Below the pieces are notes generated by a model, which saw nothing but the letters and a program-made list of their open reading frames with translations, ran no database searches and was not told the DNA's origin. From NCBI RefSeq assembly GCF_000202835.1, contig NC_015186.1:2729001-2793000 (forward strand): a stretch of DNA of 64,000 nucleotides, read 5' to 3'. The stretch is from Acidiphilium multivorum AIU301. GTDB lineage: Bacteria; Pseudomonadota; Alphaproteobacteria; Acetobacterales; Acetobacteraceae. Each line of letters opens with the position of its first letter. The first letter of the stretch is position 1. A program made the translations under genes and the position numbers. Below, piece by piece: positions 7,102-15,794 of the stretch.

Positions 7102-8329
7102 CAGGGGTTACGCATGAAAGAAGCCGGTGAGCACTTGCTCCATGTAACGGTTATCCCAGGCGGCCATTTTGCGGCGCCCCTTGAGACTGGCCTTTGATGC
7201 CTGATGGCGGCGAACGAGGTTGATTGCGATCTTGCGAAGCAGGGAGAAGTTCTGGACGGCGTTGCGATCCCGGATCCGGCAGTGATCTTCGTTGAAGGTG
7301 ACGTCGAGCACCCAGTGTAGGCTGTTCTCGATCTGCCAATGTTGACGGATCGCTTTCGCCAGGATTTCGGGTTGATCGTCGCTGCTGGACAGGAAGTAGC
7401 GGATTTCGGCTTCGATCTTGCCGGATCCGTTGACGCCGCGGATGGTTTCCACGGCCAGAACGCTCTTCAACCCCGGCCAGTCGCGCAGCGGTTCCAGCGC
7501 TACGGCGTCCGGACAGACGAACACCCGGCGCCGAACAAGACGACCATGACCATCATCGAATTCGTCATGCACCGGCCGATCAACGGGTGAGCGGCTGAAG
7601 CAGGTGGTTGCGCAATACTCCTGCACGGCGCTGTGTTTCTTCCCCTGGTTTGCTTTGAGGGTGACGAGATAATCAGCACCCCGCTCGAGAATTTTGGACG
7701 CGATGGCTCGCTGGCACCCCATCGCGTCCAGCGTGACAATGGCGCCCTTGATGTCCAGCACATCCAGCAATTCCGGGATCGCGGTGATCTCGTTCGATTT
7801 GTCGCCGACCTGACGCTGGCCGAGCACCAGCCCCCGATCACTCGCCCATGCACTCACAACGTGAAGCGCCGCCTGGTCCCGGCTGCGATCAAACGAGCCG
7901 CGGATCGTTTTCCCGTCAATCGCCACCACTTCCCGGTCCAAAGTCGTCCCGAATGAGCGCGCCCACGCTTCGAAACATGCCTCGAAACGCCCGGTATCGA
8001 TCAGCATGAACACACGCCGGAAGGTGTCGTGCGATGGAATGCCGTTCGGCAGCGCCAAAAACGTGCCCAGCCATTCCTGCTTGCTACGGCCATACAGTGC
8101 CATATCCTCCCAGCTTTCCGCCCCGGCAATCACCGCGCACACCGCAATCACCAGAATATCAATTAGCCGGTGCTCAACCTTGCCGCCGCAGCGGGGGTCT
8201 TCCAACGCCGAAAATTCCTCCACAAGCCGCCTCACCGACATGCACGTCTCCCAATCTCAAGGAGACTCCCCGAATCACACCCGATTCCATGCCGTCAACT
8301 ATGCCCGAAATTTTCATGCGTAGCCCCTG
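7102..8329 (-). mobile_element. ISAs1-family insertion sequence, copy A (1,228 bp)
   Basis: The ends are CAGGGGTTACGCATGAAA and, inverted, CAGGGGCTACGCATGAAAA, so the terminal inverted repeats are about 18 bp with one mismatch. The element is flanked by a 10-bp target duplication, GATGCCGTTC, at 7092-7101 and 8330-8339. Length, TSD size and transposase all fit the ISAs1 family. It appears identical to the copy at 17545-18772. The perfect TSD indicates recent insertion. Confidence 0.95.
7108..8241 (-). CDS. ISAs1-family DDE transposase (copy A)
   Basis: The product has 377 residues and looks intact. The N-terminal part (FSALEDPRCGGKVEHRLIDI) is the DDE_Tnp_1-associated domain. Catalytic residues are Asp109 (AIDGKTIRGS), Asp172 (LDAMGCQ) and Glu305 (WQIENSLHWVLDVTFNEDHCR). 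It fills nearly all of the IS, with the stop only 6 bp from the left end. Its protein is identical to that of copy B, so both copies are potentially active. Confidence 0.95.
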   Translation of the reverse strand: MSVRRLVEEFSALEDPRCGGKVEHRLIDILVIAVCAVIAGAESWEDMALYGRSKQEWLGTFLALPNGIPSHDTFRRVFMLIDTGRFEACFEAWARSFGTTLDREVVAIDGKTIRGSFDRSRDQAALHVVSAWASDRGLVLGQRQVGDKSNEITAIPELLDVLDIKGAIVTLDAMGCQRAIASKILERGADYLVTLKANQGKKHSAVQEYCATTCFSRSPVDRPVHDEFDDGHGRLVRRRVFVCPDAVALEPLRDWPGLKSVLAVETIRGVNGSGKIEAEIRYFLSSSDDQPEILAKAIRQHWQIENSLHWVLDVTFNEDHCRIRDRNAVQNFSLLRKIAINLVRRHQASKASLKGRRKMAAWDNRYMEQVLTGFFHA

Positions 8330-8754
8330 GATGCCGTTCCCGCAGGACTTGCTGCCGCCGGGACGGATCGCGTTGCTGTGTTCGGCAACCGTGCTGTCAT
8401 GCATACGCGCGTCTTCGGAGCCGTTGCGAAACAACGGGATATCTCGCTGGACAGGGATGATCTCGATTGGGTGCACAATACGTATGCCGAGATCGCCATT
8501 CACGGGAAACGGGCGACGCAGCCTGAAATGACGGAATTCAGCAGACTGGCCAATCGGCTTTTGCAAAGGAAGAATGCGCAGGCAATTCTTCTAGCGGGAA
8601 CCGATCTATCGTCGTTTTATGCGGAACATCAGCCGGATTTCCCACATATCGATCTGGCTCAGCTTCACATCGACCAAATCGTTCGTCATGCTCTGGCCTG
8701 AGAGTGCGCCGCTTTTTTCCTGTATTTCCTCTCTCAGGGTGCTGGCCACCTCTT

Positions 8755-8907
8755 ATCCGAGGAGATTTATTCATTCTGCACGCCCATATCCATGGCGATC
8801 ATATCGGCTGGAACACGATGCTAGCAGGTTATCGCCGGGTGCCGACCTTTCCCAATGCCCGGCACATCTTCCCAGCAAGGGAATACTTGAAAGACAACCT
8901 GCGATGA
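8755..8907 (+). pseudogene. Metallo-beta-lactamase-fold hydrolase fragment
   Basis: About 50 codons read LFILHAHIHGDHIGWNTML, then GYRRVPTFPNARHIFPAREY, then a stop. HIHGDH corresponds to the zinc-binding HxHxDH motif, and GWN..VPTFPNAR is typical of MBL-fold enzymes of the lactonase/quorum-quenching type. The N-terminal strands and everything after about residue 50 of the domain are absent. It is an internal fragment left between the interrupted racemase-like gene and the dehydratase. Confidence 0.7.
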
Positions 8908-8939
8908 GAGACCGAATTGAGAAACAGGGTGACGTTGCG

Positions 8940-9866
8940 ATGATCGGCAGAAGTGACATTCAGGCTGCGGAGAGATTGATTCGGCCGCACATACGACGCA
9001 CGCCGGTTCTGGCCTGCAATGGCGTTGATTTCGGTCTAGCCTCACAGCCGATCACTCTCAAACTCGAATTGCTGCAGCATGCCGGCTCCTTCAAGGCACG
9101 GGGCGCCTTCACAAACCTGCTGACAAGAGAAATCCCGACGGTCGGCGTGGTTGCCGCTTCGGGAGGAAACCACGGTGCCGCCGTGGCTTATGCGGCGATT
9201 AGGCTCGGAATCCCTGCGCGCATCTTCGTGCCGGCGATCTCGTCTCCGGCCAAGATCCAACGCATCCGCGATTTCGGCGCCGAACTTGTCGTCGGCGGCG
9301 AAGGTTATTCCGATGCGCTGGCCGCGAGCGAGGCATGGATCGCAAATAGCGGTGCCCTTGCCATCCATGCCTTCGATCAACGCGAAACGTTGGTCGGACA
9401 GGGTACGATTGCGCTTGAAATGGAGGAGCAAGTGGCTGGGCTCAATACCCTACTGGTCGCTGTCGGCGGTGGTGGACTGATCGGAGGGATCGCCAGTTGG
9501 TATCACGGGCACATCAAGGTCGTGGGCGTCGAGCCCGAATCATCGCCAACCCTGACGAGGGCGCTCGCCGCCGGCCGACCGGTTGATGCCGAAACCGGCG
9601 GAATTGCGGCAGACTCGCTGGCACCGAGGCGGGTCGGCGATCTGGTCTTCCCTATTGCCCGTGATCATGTCGCCGACGTCGTTCTGGTCGGGGATGACGC
9701 AATCGCCGATGCCCAGCGTCGCTTGTGGAAAGTGGCGCGCGTGGCCGCTGAGCCAGGCGGCGCTACGGCTCTCGCCGCTTTGCTCTCCGGGCGCTACCGA
9801 CCTGCACTAGGTGAGAATGTCGGTGTCATCATTAGCGGGGGCAACACCACCGCGGTATCCTTTTGA
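8940..9866 (+). CDS. Threonine/serine dehydratase-like PLP enzyme
   Basis: The product has 308 residues of fold-type II PLP architecture. The PLP lysine is Lys52 in HAGSFKARGA, the substrate loop is SGGNHGA (74-80) and the phosphate-binding loop is GGGGLIGG (176-183). There is no C-terminal ACT domain, as in catabolic or biosynthetic serine/threonine dehydratases and serine racemases. The ATG at 8940 aligns best with family N-termini (IxAAxxxIRPHIRRTPV); an in-frame ATG at 8904 is the alternative. With the neighbouring racemase-like gene it suggests amino-acid catabolism. Substrate specificity is uncertain. Confidence 0.85.
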   Translation: MIGRSDIQAAERLIRPHIRRTPVLACNGVDFGLASQPITLKLELLQHAGSFKARGAFTNLLTREIPTVGVVAASGGNHGAAVAYAAIRLGIPARIFVPAISSPAKIQRIRDFGAELVVGGEGYSDALAASEAWIANSGALAIHAFDQRETLVGQGTIALEMEEQVAGLNTLLVAVGGGGLIGGIASWYHGHIKVVGVEPESSPTLTRALAAGRPVDAETGGIAADSLAPRRVGDLVFPIARDHVADVVLVGDDAIADAQRRLWKVARVAAEPGGATALAALLSGRYRPALGENVGVIISGGNTTAVSF

Positions 9867-9913
9867 GGAGCGTCCATCATCGTCGCACTCCCTTCCCTGA
9901 AACCTGCTCGCAT

Positions 9914-10763
9914 GGGCTCCGGTGCAAACGGCTGGCCCCGGTATCTTGCTAGCCATTTAGTGGCTTTGAGGGCGGCGCGATGGCCAGGTTCCTGGACTTG
10001 GAGGATCTGTTCAAGTGGCGGCACTTCGACCGCGAAGTGATCATCCTGTGCGTGCGGTGATATCTGCGCTTCAAGCTCAGCTTCCGGGAACTCGTGGAGA
10101 TGATGGAGGAGCGCGGCCTGTCGATAGCCCACACCACCATCATGCGGTAGGTGCACAACTATTCGCCGAAATTCGAGCGCCGGTGGAACCGCTTCGCGCA
10201 GCCGGCCGGTGCGTCGTGGCGTGTGGACGAGACCTAAGTGAAAGTCCAGGGTGGATGGGTCTATCTCTACCGGGCGGTCGATCGCGCAGGAAATACCGTT
10301 GACTTCCGTCTCAGCCCAAAGCGTGACGTTGCCGCGGCCAAGGCGTTCTTCCGCAAGGCGATCAAAGGTCAGGGCTCGGGCCCGCGGACCGTCACGTTGG
10401 ACGGCTAGGCCGCATCGCACCGCGCAGTGCGCGAGATGAAGGCTGACGGTGAACTGGCTGCTGACACGAAGCTGCGATCGTCGAAGTACCTGAATAACCT
10501 CCCTGAGAAGGACCATCGGGGCGTGAAGTCGCGGGTCGGTCCGATGCTCGGGTTCAAGCGGTTCGAGACCGCCGCGATCACGGTGGCCGGGATCGAATTG
10601 CTGCGACGGATCCGCAAGGGGCAATTCCGCCTCGGTCGGCTACGTCTTCGGGGTCGACCTGCACCTGCCGTCTGGGAGGCCGTCCTGGCAGCCCAATAAA
10701 GCGACAACACCGCAGCCTCGCCGCCACAACCTTTGACTCGTCAGGCTATTTGCACCAGAGCCC
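9914..10763 (+). mobile_element. IS6-family element, complete ends but dead transposase (850 bp)
   Basis: The left end GGGCTCCGGTGCAAA (9914-9928) and right end, inverted, GGGCTCTGGTGCAAA (10749-10763) are IS6-type terminal repeats with one mismatch. The bases immediately outside differ (GCTCGCAT versus TATGGGCC), so there is no target duplication. The original insertion has since been rearranged, or the element arrived by cointegrate resolution. Confidence 0.8.
9980..10699 (+). pseudogene. IS6-family transposase with four in-frame stop codons
   Basis: The frame runs in register from MARFLDLEDLFKWRHFDREV to the final stop at 10697-10699. It contains TGA at 10058, TAG at 10148, TAA at 10235 and TAG at 10406. 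From family alignment by eye these replace a Trp (xVRWYxR), a Trp (IxRWV), a Tyr (WRVDETY) and probably a Tyr (TLDGY). The DDE residues (WRVDET, VTLDG, EKDHRGVK) are otherwise present and no frameshift is visible. The product cannot be made without read-through. Confidence 0.85.
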
Positions 10764-11038
10764 TATGGGCCAGGTTCACCACGGGAGCGCCACAACGACA
10801 GCAGATAATCGCCAAAACCATAGGATGTAGCTCGCGATTGTCTGCCTGGCATCCGGCTCCTCATCCCGCCAACCGCCGCTCATACCATCTTGTCGGACAT
10901 TTTTTTACGATATAACATCCCGATAACAACGGCCATTCCGGCCGGGAGCTTGCCCGAAAATCTGTGGATCACCGGTCCCGTTGGAGACCGGCGTCGGGGA
11001 AGGCGCCTGCGGAACGGCGCACCGAGGAGGACTCTCGT
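10764..11038. other. Intergenic region upstream of the unknown cysteine-hydrolase-like gene
   Basis: 275 bases with no gene seen. An AT-rich stretch around 10898-10920 (ATTTTTTTACGATATAAC) is the best candidate promoter. A short stem CCGGTC/GACCGG at 10973-10992 lies in the leader. GAGGAGG just before 11039 is a strong ribosome binding site. Confidence 0.4.
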
Positions 11039-11773
11039 ATGGCTGCCACCGTTCTGATCTGGAACAACCACCTGCGCCCGGTTGGAAATTCGTATTGCGG
11101 TCATGCAGCAATGATTATCGACTCGAACTGGAAGGCGATGGCCTCTTCCTATGTGAGTTGGTGGCCAGAAAGCGAGGAGGATAATAACTCGAGCCCAAGC
11201 CTGAGCGTGTTCGCCGATCTGTCCGAGGAGAATTACGCGCCGGACCACATCTTGCGGATCCCCGTCTTCAACACTAACGCCGCCATGTCGAAGTGGGCCG
11301 AGATCAGGAACAAGCCAAAAAGTACCTACAGATTTTTGCGCAAGAACTGCTCGACCATCGTCTCACGGGTGCTGCTCGCCGGCAACACGAAGCCGCTCGG
11401 CTTCGGCGTCTCGAACAACCTGATCTGGACACCGATCCGGGTGAAACGGCTGGCCGACGCTATGGGCGCCGAGCGCAAGGAGTGGTCCTGGCTGATCGAC
11501 CAGTTTGTGTCAGCCGGCGTGCTCCCGGAGGGCATGCGGGTACACCTCAGTAAGCTCGCCAAGCGCGACAGCGCCCACGGCTCCTCAACCACGGTCTGCT
11601 GCTACGCGCAAGGCTACAAAATCTACCAGCAGCCACTGATCATTCTCAACGGCAAGACCATCGGCAAACAGGATCTCGGCACCGAGGTCTTTTCGCTGCA
11701 GCACAACACGATCAAGCGTGGCGTAGTGGAACAGGGCGAGAACGGTAAAAGGCGCGCCGTATTCTACACCTGA
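11039..11773 (+). CDS. Unrecognised protein, possibly a permuted papain-fold cysteine hydrolase
   Basis: The product has 244 residues with no signal peptide or membrane segment. The ATG at 11039 follows GAGGAGG. Two conserved-looking blocks stand out: GNSYCGHAAMII (His22), followed by SSYVSWWP, and YRFLRKNCSTIVSRVL (Cys104). A His before a Cys in such contexts occurs in circularly permuted NlpC/P60 or YiiX-like papain folds, some of which act as amidases or effectors. This fold is inference; I do not recognise the family. It sits alone between two IS6 elements, so transfer is likely. The protein looks intact. Confidence 0.6.
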   Translation: MAATVLIWNNHLRPVGNSYCGHAAMIIDSNWKAMASSYVSWWPESEEDNNSSPSLSVFADLSEENYAPDHILRIPVFNTNAAMSKWAEIRNKPKSTYRFLRKNCSTIVSRVLLAGNTKPLGFGVSNNLIWTPIRVKRLADAMGAERKEWSWLIDQFVSAGVLPEGMRVHLSKLAKRDSAHGSSTTVCCYAQGYKIYQQPLIILNGKTIGKQDLGTEVFSLQHNTIKRGVVEQGENGKRRAVFYT

Positions 11774-11887
11774 TGCCGCCAGCCACCTCCTCCTGCCCGC
11801 TCCGCTCACCGAGCCGGAGACAAAAAAGCAAAGACTGAGGCTGATAGGCCCCAAGATGCACAAAGGCTGGGCCGGTAGGTCCCAGAC

Positions 11888-12480
11888 GGCTCTGTTGCAA
11901 ATTCTGGCTTGCTCTGATGGGATTTGATGCAGGCTGGTGGAAGAGCGGTGGTGTCGGCGTTCAGAGGGCGGAACTTCGAGGGTGAGATCGTGCTTTGGGC
12001 AGTACGCTGGTATTGACGGTATGGGATCAGCTACCGGGATCTTGAGCAGGTGATGTGTGAGCGCGGCGTGAACCTTGATCATTCGACGATGTACCGCTGG
12101 GTTCAGCGATATGCCCCGGAGATTGAGAAGCTGCTGCGCTGGCAATGGCGGCGGCCGACCTTGACGAGCTGGCGGGTCGATGAGACCTTTATCAAGGTCC
12201 GCGGCAAATGGGCATATCTATATCGTGCAGTCGACAAGCATGGGAACACGATCGATTTCTTTCTTTCGCCGACGCGGAACGCGAAAGCGGCAAAGCGCTT
12301 TCTGGGCAAGGCCCTGAGCGGGTTGAGGGACTGGGAGAAGCCCGAGGGCATCAATACCTACAAGGCGCCGACCTACGCCATCGCCATTGCGGAACTGAAA
12401 GCCGAAGGCAAATGTCCCGAGGCTAACCTCCATCGCCAGGTCAAATACCTGAACGCAGCATTCAACGCTACTTCGTCAGC
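11888..12480 (+). mobile_element. Truncated IS6-family element
   Basis: It begins with the IS6-type end GGCTCTGTTGCAAA at 11888. The transposase similarity stops abruptly after the HRQVKYLN block at about 12475, so the right third and right inverted repeat are missing. It is a different IS6 lineage from the element at 9914 (different ends and protein). Confidence 0.75.
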
Positions 12481-12541
12481 ACATGATATATTTGTCCATC
12501 AGGCCGCAGTGTATCCGGGGACTCGTTTCCGTGTGCTGTGA
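11951..12541 (+). pseudogene. IS6-family transposase, nonsense codon and 3' truncation
   Basis: From GTG at 11951 the frame gives VSAFRGRNFEGEIVLWAVRW, Y, then TGA at 12014-12016 where Cys is usual (RWYCRYGISYRDLE). It continues with STMYRWVQRYAPEIEKLLRW, WRVDETFIKVRGKW and CPEANLHRQVKYLN. The first catalytic Asp (VDET) is present, but the second region is altered and the third (E in the C-terminal third) is lost. The last 22 codons (SSAHDIFVHQAAVYP and on) are unrelated sequence joined by a deletion. Confidence 0.8.
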
Positions 12542-12620
12542 CGTGCGCGCCACCGACATCGACGTTAGTTTCATTTTGCCATTCTGACAAACCTCCCCGG
12601 TGACCATTCATTATTCCTTT

Positions 12621-14024
12621 TCAATCGGCTTTTTTCGGCGGCGCACTACCCTCGCCAAGATCCCACCACAATCCGGCAAAGCCGATAAGGGCCTCGCGCG
12701 CCATCGGCGCCAGCATGTGTTCGTCTGGGCCATGCTGGCTACAACCATTGTAGCTGTGCGGGATCCATACCAGCGGCACGTCGAGGTGATCGACGAACGC
12801 ATCGCCCGGCAGCCCGCCCGACATGTTCGGAATCACCTGCACGTTGCGTCCCAGGCTCCGCCTGAAACTCTCCGCCGCGAAGCGTATCCAGACCGATGCG
12901 GGATTGGTCCGGCTCGCCGCCATCCGCATCCCCGCGTTCTCGATGGCTACATCGGGAAACCCGACCTCGTCCAGATGCCGTCTCAATGCCGGTGCGAAAT
13001 CAGCCGGATCGGAATCCGCAGTATAGCGGATCTGGCAATGCGCCCGGGCGTCTGGTGCGACTGCATTTACCGGGTTTTCAGGCCGTCCCGAAATCATCGC
13101 AAGGACGATGAAGCTGTTCCAGCCATAGATTTTCTCGGCGTCGGTCAAGCCCGGTTCGCCCCATTCCGGCCCGACTGCGCGGGTGGTTCCGTCTCCCACC
13201 GGGCAGTCCTTCAGTGCCGCGCGCACCTCCGCCGGTACCCCGCCCGCCGGCAGCCAGCCGCGCACAAGTATCCGGCCATGACGATCGCAGATCGATGCCA
13301 GCGCATGCGCCATGATTACGGCGGGGTCGGGTGCCAATCCGCCCCAATGGCCGGAATGCACCCCGCCCGGGCGCAGAGCGCAGACGAGGTCGAAATGATA
13401 GGTCCCGCGCGAGCCGGCCGCGATCGTGGGCACGTCCGGTCGGACGCGCGGCCCGTCGGAGGCGATCAGCACATCCGCCTTCAACGCATCGCGATGCGTG
13501 CCGACGAAGCGGTGCAGCCCCACCGAGCCGCATTCCTCGCTGGTCTCGATGACCATGCGGACATTGAAACCGAGCCGCCCGTCCCGTTCGGCGATCACGA
13601 CCTCCAGCGCGGCGAGGTCGATCGCGTGCTGGCCCTTGTTATCCGCCGTGCCGCGCCCGTACCAGCGATCGCCCTCCACGGTCAGCCGCCATGGTGCCAG
13701 CCCCTCGCGCCATTGCTCGTCGAGTCCGCGCACCGTATCACCATGGCCGTACGTCAGCACCGTCGGCAGGGCCGGATCCTCGATCCGTTCCGCCACCAGA
13801 ATCGGTCCGAATGCAGGCTCCGGATTTGGATGGATGGCAACCGTGAAGCCCAGCCGCTCGAGCCATGGCGTCATCTGCGCCGCCAGATAACGTGCGACGT
13901 CCGGCGCGAATGTCGCATCCTGCGACGTGCTCGGCACGGCAACCAGTTCGGCGAGGCGCTCGCGAAACGTACCCGAGTCGAACAGCCCGGCCGCGCGCAT
14001 TACCGCCCCGTCGCGGCTACCCAC
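12621..14024 (-). CDS. M20-family metallopeptidase/deacylase
   Basis: The product has 467 residues from the GTG at 14024; an ATG at 14000 (459 residues), preceded by GGGG, is equally plausible. Metal-site motifs are clear: YGHGDTV (His94, Asp96), GRGTADNKGQ (Asp128), ETSEECGS (Glu163-Glu164), SDGPRV and the C-terminal HGPDEHM. This is the dipeptidase/ArgE/DapE superfamily (M20). It lies 37 bp downstream of acdS on the same strand, so it is probably co-transcribed. Together they suggest release and breakdown of amino-acid derivatives. The exact substrate is unknown. Confidence 0.88.
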   Translation of the reverse strand: MGSRDGAVMRAAGLFDSGTFRERLAELVAVPSTSQDATFAPDVARYLAAQMTPWLERLGFTVAIHPNPEPAFGPILVAERIEDPALPTVLTYGHGDTVRGLDEQWREGLAPWRLTVEGDRWYGRGTADNKGQHAIDLAALEVVIAERDGRLGFNVRMVIETSEECGSVGLHRFVGTHRDALKADVLIASDGPRVRPDVPTIAAGSRGTYHFDLVCALRPGGVHSGHWGGLAPDPAVIMAHALASICDRHGRILVRGWLPAGGVPAEVRAALKDCPVGDGTTRAVGPEWGEPGLTDAEKIYGWNSFIVLAMISGRPENPVNAVAPDARAHCQIRYTADSDPADFAPALRRHLDEVGFPDVAIENAGMRMAASRTNPASVWIRFAAESFRRSLGRNVQVIPNMSGGLPGDAFVDHLDVPLVWIPHSYNGCSQHGPDEHMLAPMAREALIGFAGLWWDLGEGSAPPKKAD

Positions 14025-14061
14025 CGACTAGCCCCCCGTTAGTCATGCCATCCTCCCTGAC

Positions 14062-15078
14062 TCATCCATTCCGATAGGTGTAGCTGTATCCGTTCAGCGC
14101 GGGCGCCCCGCCCAGATGTGCGTAGAGCACCCGCGATCCCGCCGGGAAGACCCTCTTGCGAACAAGATCGATCATGCCCTGCATGGATTTTCCCTCATAG
14201 ACCGGATCGGTGATCATCGCCTCGGTGCGCGCGGCGAGGCGGATGGCGTCGTTGGTCGCTTCGCTTGGCACGCCATAGGCCGGATAGGCATAATCAGGGA
14301 CAATGACGATTTCCCGGTCTTCGACCCGCCGCCCCAGCTGAACTAGGCTCGCCGTGTTGTCGACGATCCCGCGCACCTGCTCGCGCACCCGCTCCGGCGT
14401 TCCCGAAGCGTCGATCCCGATGACCCGATCCGCCCGCCCGTCCGCCGCAAAGCCGACGATCATGCCCGCTTGGGTTGAACCGGTGACCACGCAAACGATG
14501 ACGTAATCGAAACTGAATCCGAGCTCCCGCTCCTGCGCGCGCACTTCTTCGGCGAAGCCGACATAGCCGAGACCGCCGAGCGGATGCACCGAGGCGCCGG
14601 CCGGAATCGCGTAAGGCACCCCGCCCGCATCCCGGACCGATTGCAGCGCATCCTCCCAGCTTTGCCGGATGCCGATATCGAATCCGTCCTCGACGATCCG
14701 GCTGTCCGCCCCCATCAGCCGTGTCAGCTGGATGTTGCCGACGCGGTCATACACAGCGTCGTTATGCGGGACCCAGCTTTCCTGAATCACGACACATTTC
14801 ATGCCGAGTTTCGCCGCCGTCGCCGCCACCATCCGCGTGTGGTTTGACTGCACCCCGCCGATCGAGACTAGCGTATCCGCGCCGCTGGCGATCGCGTCGG
14901 GGATAATATATTCGAGCTTGCGTAATTTGTTGCCGCCCAGAGCGAGGCCGGAGTTGCAGTCATCCCGCTTCGCCCAGATTTCAACCGCCCCGCCCAGCGC
15001 CTGCGACAGGCGCGGCAGCGGTTCGACCGGCGTCGGCCCGAAAGTGAGTCTGTAGCGCTCGAACTTGTCCAGATTCAT
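14062..15078 (-). CDS. acdS: 1-aminocyclopropane-1-carboxylate (ACC) deaminase
   Basis: The product has 338 residues, exactly the family length. It converts ACC to 2-oxobutanoate and ammonia with PLP. The PLP lysine is Lys51 ([14 protein letters not shown]); Ser78 ([11 protein letters not shown]), Tyr294, Glu295 (DPVYEGKSM) and Leu322 (AHLGG) fall at the canonical ACC deaminase numbers. Glu295 plus Leu322 separate true ACC deaminases from D-cysteine desulfhydrase homologues. A divergent Lrp-type gene (acdR) is the usual regulator of acdS and is present here. Location in an IS-rich island fits its known mobility between bacteria. Confidence 0.95.
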   Translation of the reverse strand: MNLDKFERYRLTFGPTPVEPLPRLSQALGGAVEIWAKRDDCNSGLALGGNKLRKLEYIIPDAIASGADTLVSIGGVQSNHTRMVAATAAKLGMKCVVIQESWVPHNDAVYDRVGNIQLTRLMGADSRIVEDGFDIGIRQSWEDALQSVRDAGGVPYAIPAGASVHPLGGLGYVGFAEEVRAQERELGFSFDYVIVCVVTGSTQAGMIVGFAADGRADRVIGIDASGTPERVREQVRGIVDNTASLVQLGRRVEDREIVIVPDYAYPAYGVPSEATNDAIRLAARTEAMITDPVYEGKSMQGMIDLVRKRVFPAGSRVLYAHLGGAPALNGYSYTYRNG

Positions 15079-15293
15079 GCCATTCCCCCGGCCTCCGCCG
15101 CAACGATCCGGGCCGCGACGGCTGCACCGATATTTGCGAAAGCCGTTGATTCCAGTCGTGTTTCTGATCTCAGCCTATCCAGGTTCCCGAGAAATGTGCT
15201 TTCTATTTTTGTTATTTTTTTTCCTTGTTTTCTTGTCATGCTACGTTGTTTCGGCGGATTCTTTCACTTTTCGGTGGCTTTCCGGGAGAAATC
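15079..15293. promoter_or_regulatory. Divergent acdS-acdR control region
   Basis: 215 bp between divergent genes. The acdR-proximal half holds a pronounced T-rich tract (15207-15236) of the AT-rich kind bound by Lrp-family proteins. By analogy with other acdR-acdS pairs, AcdR should bind here to activate acdS. No individual box could be fixed by eye. Confidence 0.5.
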
Positions 15294-15767
15294 ATGAGTC
15301 ATGACCTAGACCGCATCGACCTTGAAATCCTGCGCCTGCTCCAGGCCGACGGGAGACTGTCCAACATTGACCTCGCGAACCAGGTGAATGTCAGCCCCGC
15401 CACGTGTCACCGCCGGACACAGCGTCTCTTTGCCGAGGGCTATATCGGCAGCGTGCGCGCGATGATCGCGCCGTCACGGGTCGGCCTCGGTGCGGTCGCC
15501 TTGGTGGGCGTCGTCCTCGACCGCTCCACCCCGGAAAGTTTCGCGATGTTCGAACAGGCGGTAATGGGCCTCAAGATGGTTCTCGATTGCCACCTGGTCG
15601 CTGGCGATTTTGACTATCTGCTAAAAATCCGTGTCAGGGACCTTCCCGACTTCAACCGCCTCCACGCCGAAACGCTGATCGCCCTCCCAGGCGTGCGCCA
15701 GGCGCGCACCTTTTTCGTGATGAAGGAAGTCAAGGATAGCGGCCCGCTGGATATCGGATGTGAATGA
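15294..15767 (+). CDS. acdR: Lrp/AsnC-family regulator of ACC deaminase
   Basis: The product has 157 residues. The N-terminal Lrp HTH (MSHDLDRIDLEILRLLQADG, then LANQVNVSPATCHRRTQRLF) is followed by the RAM ligand-binding domain (LVGVVLDR, VAGDFDYLLKIRVRDLPDFN). The ATG at 15294 is preceded by GGGAGA. Its divergent position next to acdS matches the known acdR-acdS arrangement, in which the Lrp-like protein activates acdS in response to ACC. Confidence 0.88.
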   Translation: MSHDLDRIDLEILRLLQADGRLSNIDLANQVNVSPATCHRRTQRLFAEGYIGSVRAMIAPSRVGLGAVALVGVVLDRSTPESFAMFEQAVMGLKMVLDCHLVAGDFDYLLKIRVRDLPDFNRLHAETLIALPGVRQARTFFVMKEVKDSGPLDIGCE

Positions 15768-15794
15768 GACAGTTAAAGGCGCACCGGTGTACGC

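Larger units (their letters stand above)
6786..8701 (+). pseudogene. Aspartate/glutamate-racemase-like gene split by an ISAs1 insertion
   Basis: The 5' part (6786-7101) reads MRKIGLIGGLALRAGIFYYE, and the 3' part (8340-8701) resumes with AVPAGLAAAGTDRVAVFGNR. Removing 7102-8339 (the IS plus one target copy) restores a continuous 225-codon frame, the usual Asp/Glu racemase size. GGAG precedes the ATG at 6786. The two catalytic Cys regions are altered: IACNTxH is IAISAVAPH-like here, and GCTEL is AGTDL. Even the uninterrupted protein would therefore lack both active-site cysteines. It may have been a divergent family member rather than a true racemase. Confidence 0.85.

Noticed and set aside
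9906-10771. Target-site duplication around the IS6 element
   Set aside because: The 8 bases outside each end (GCTCGCAT and TATGGGCC) differ, so no duplication is claimed.
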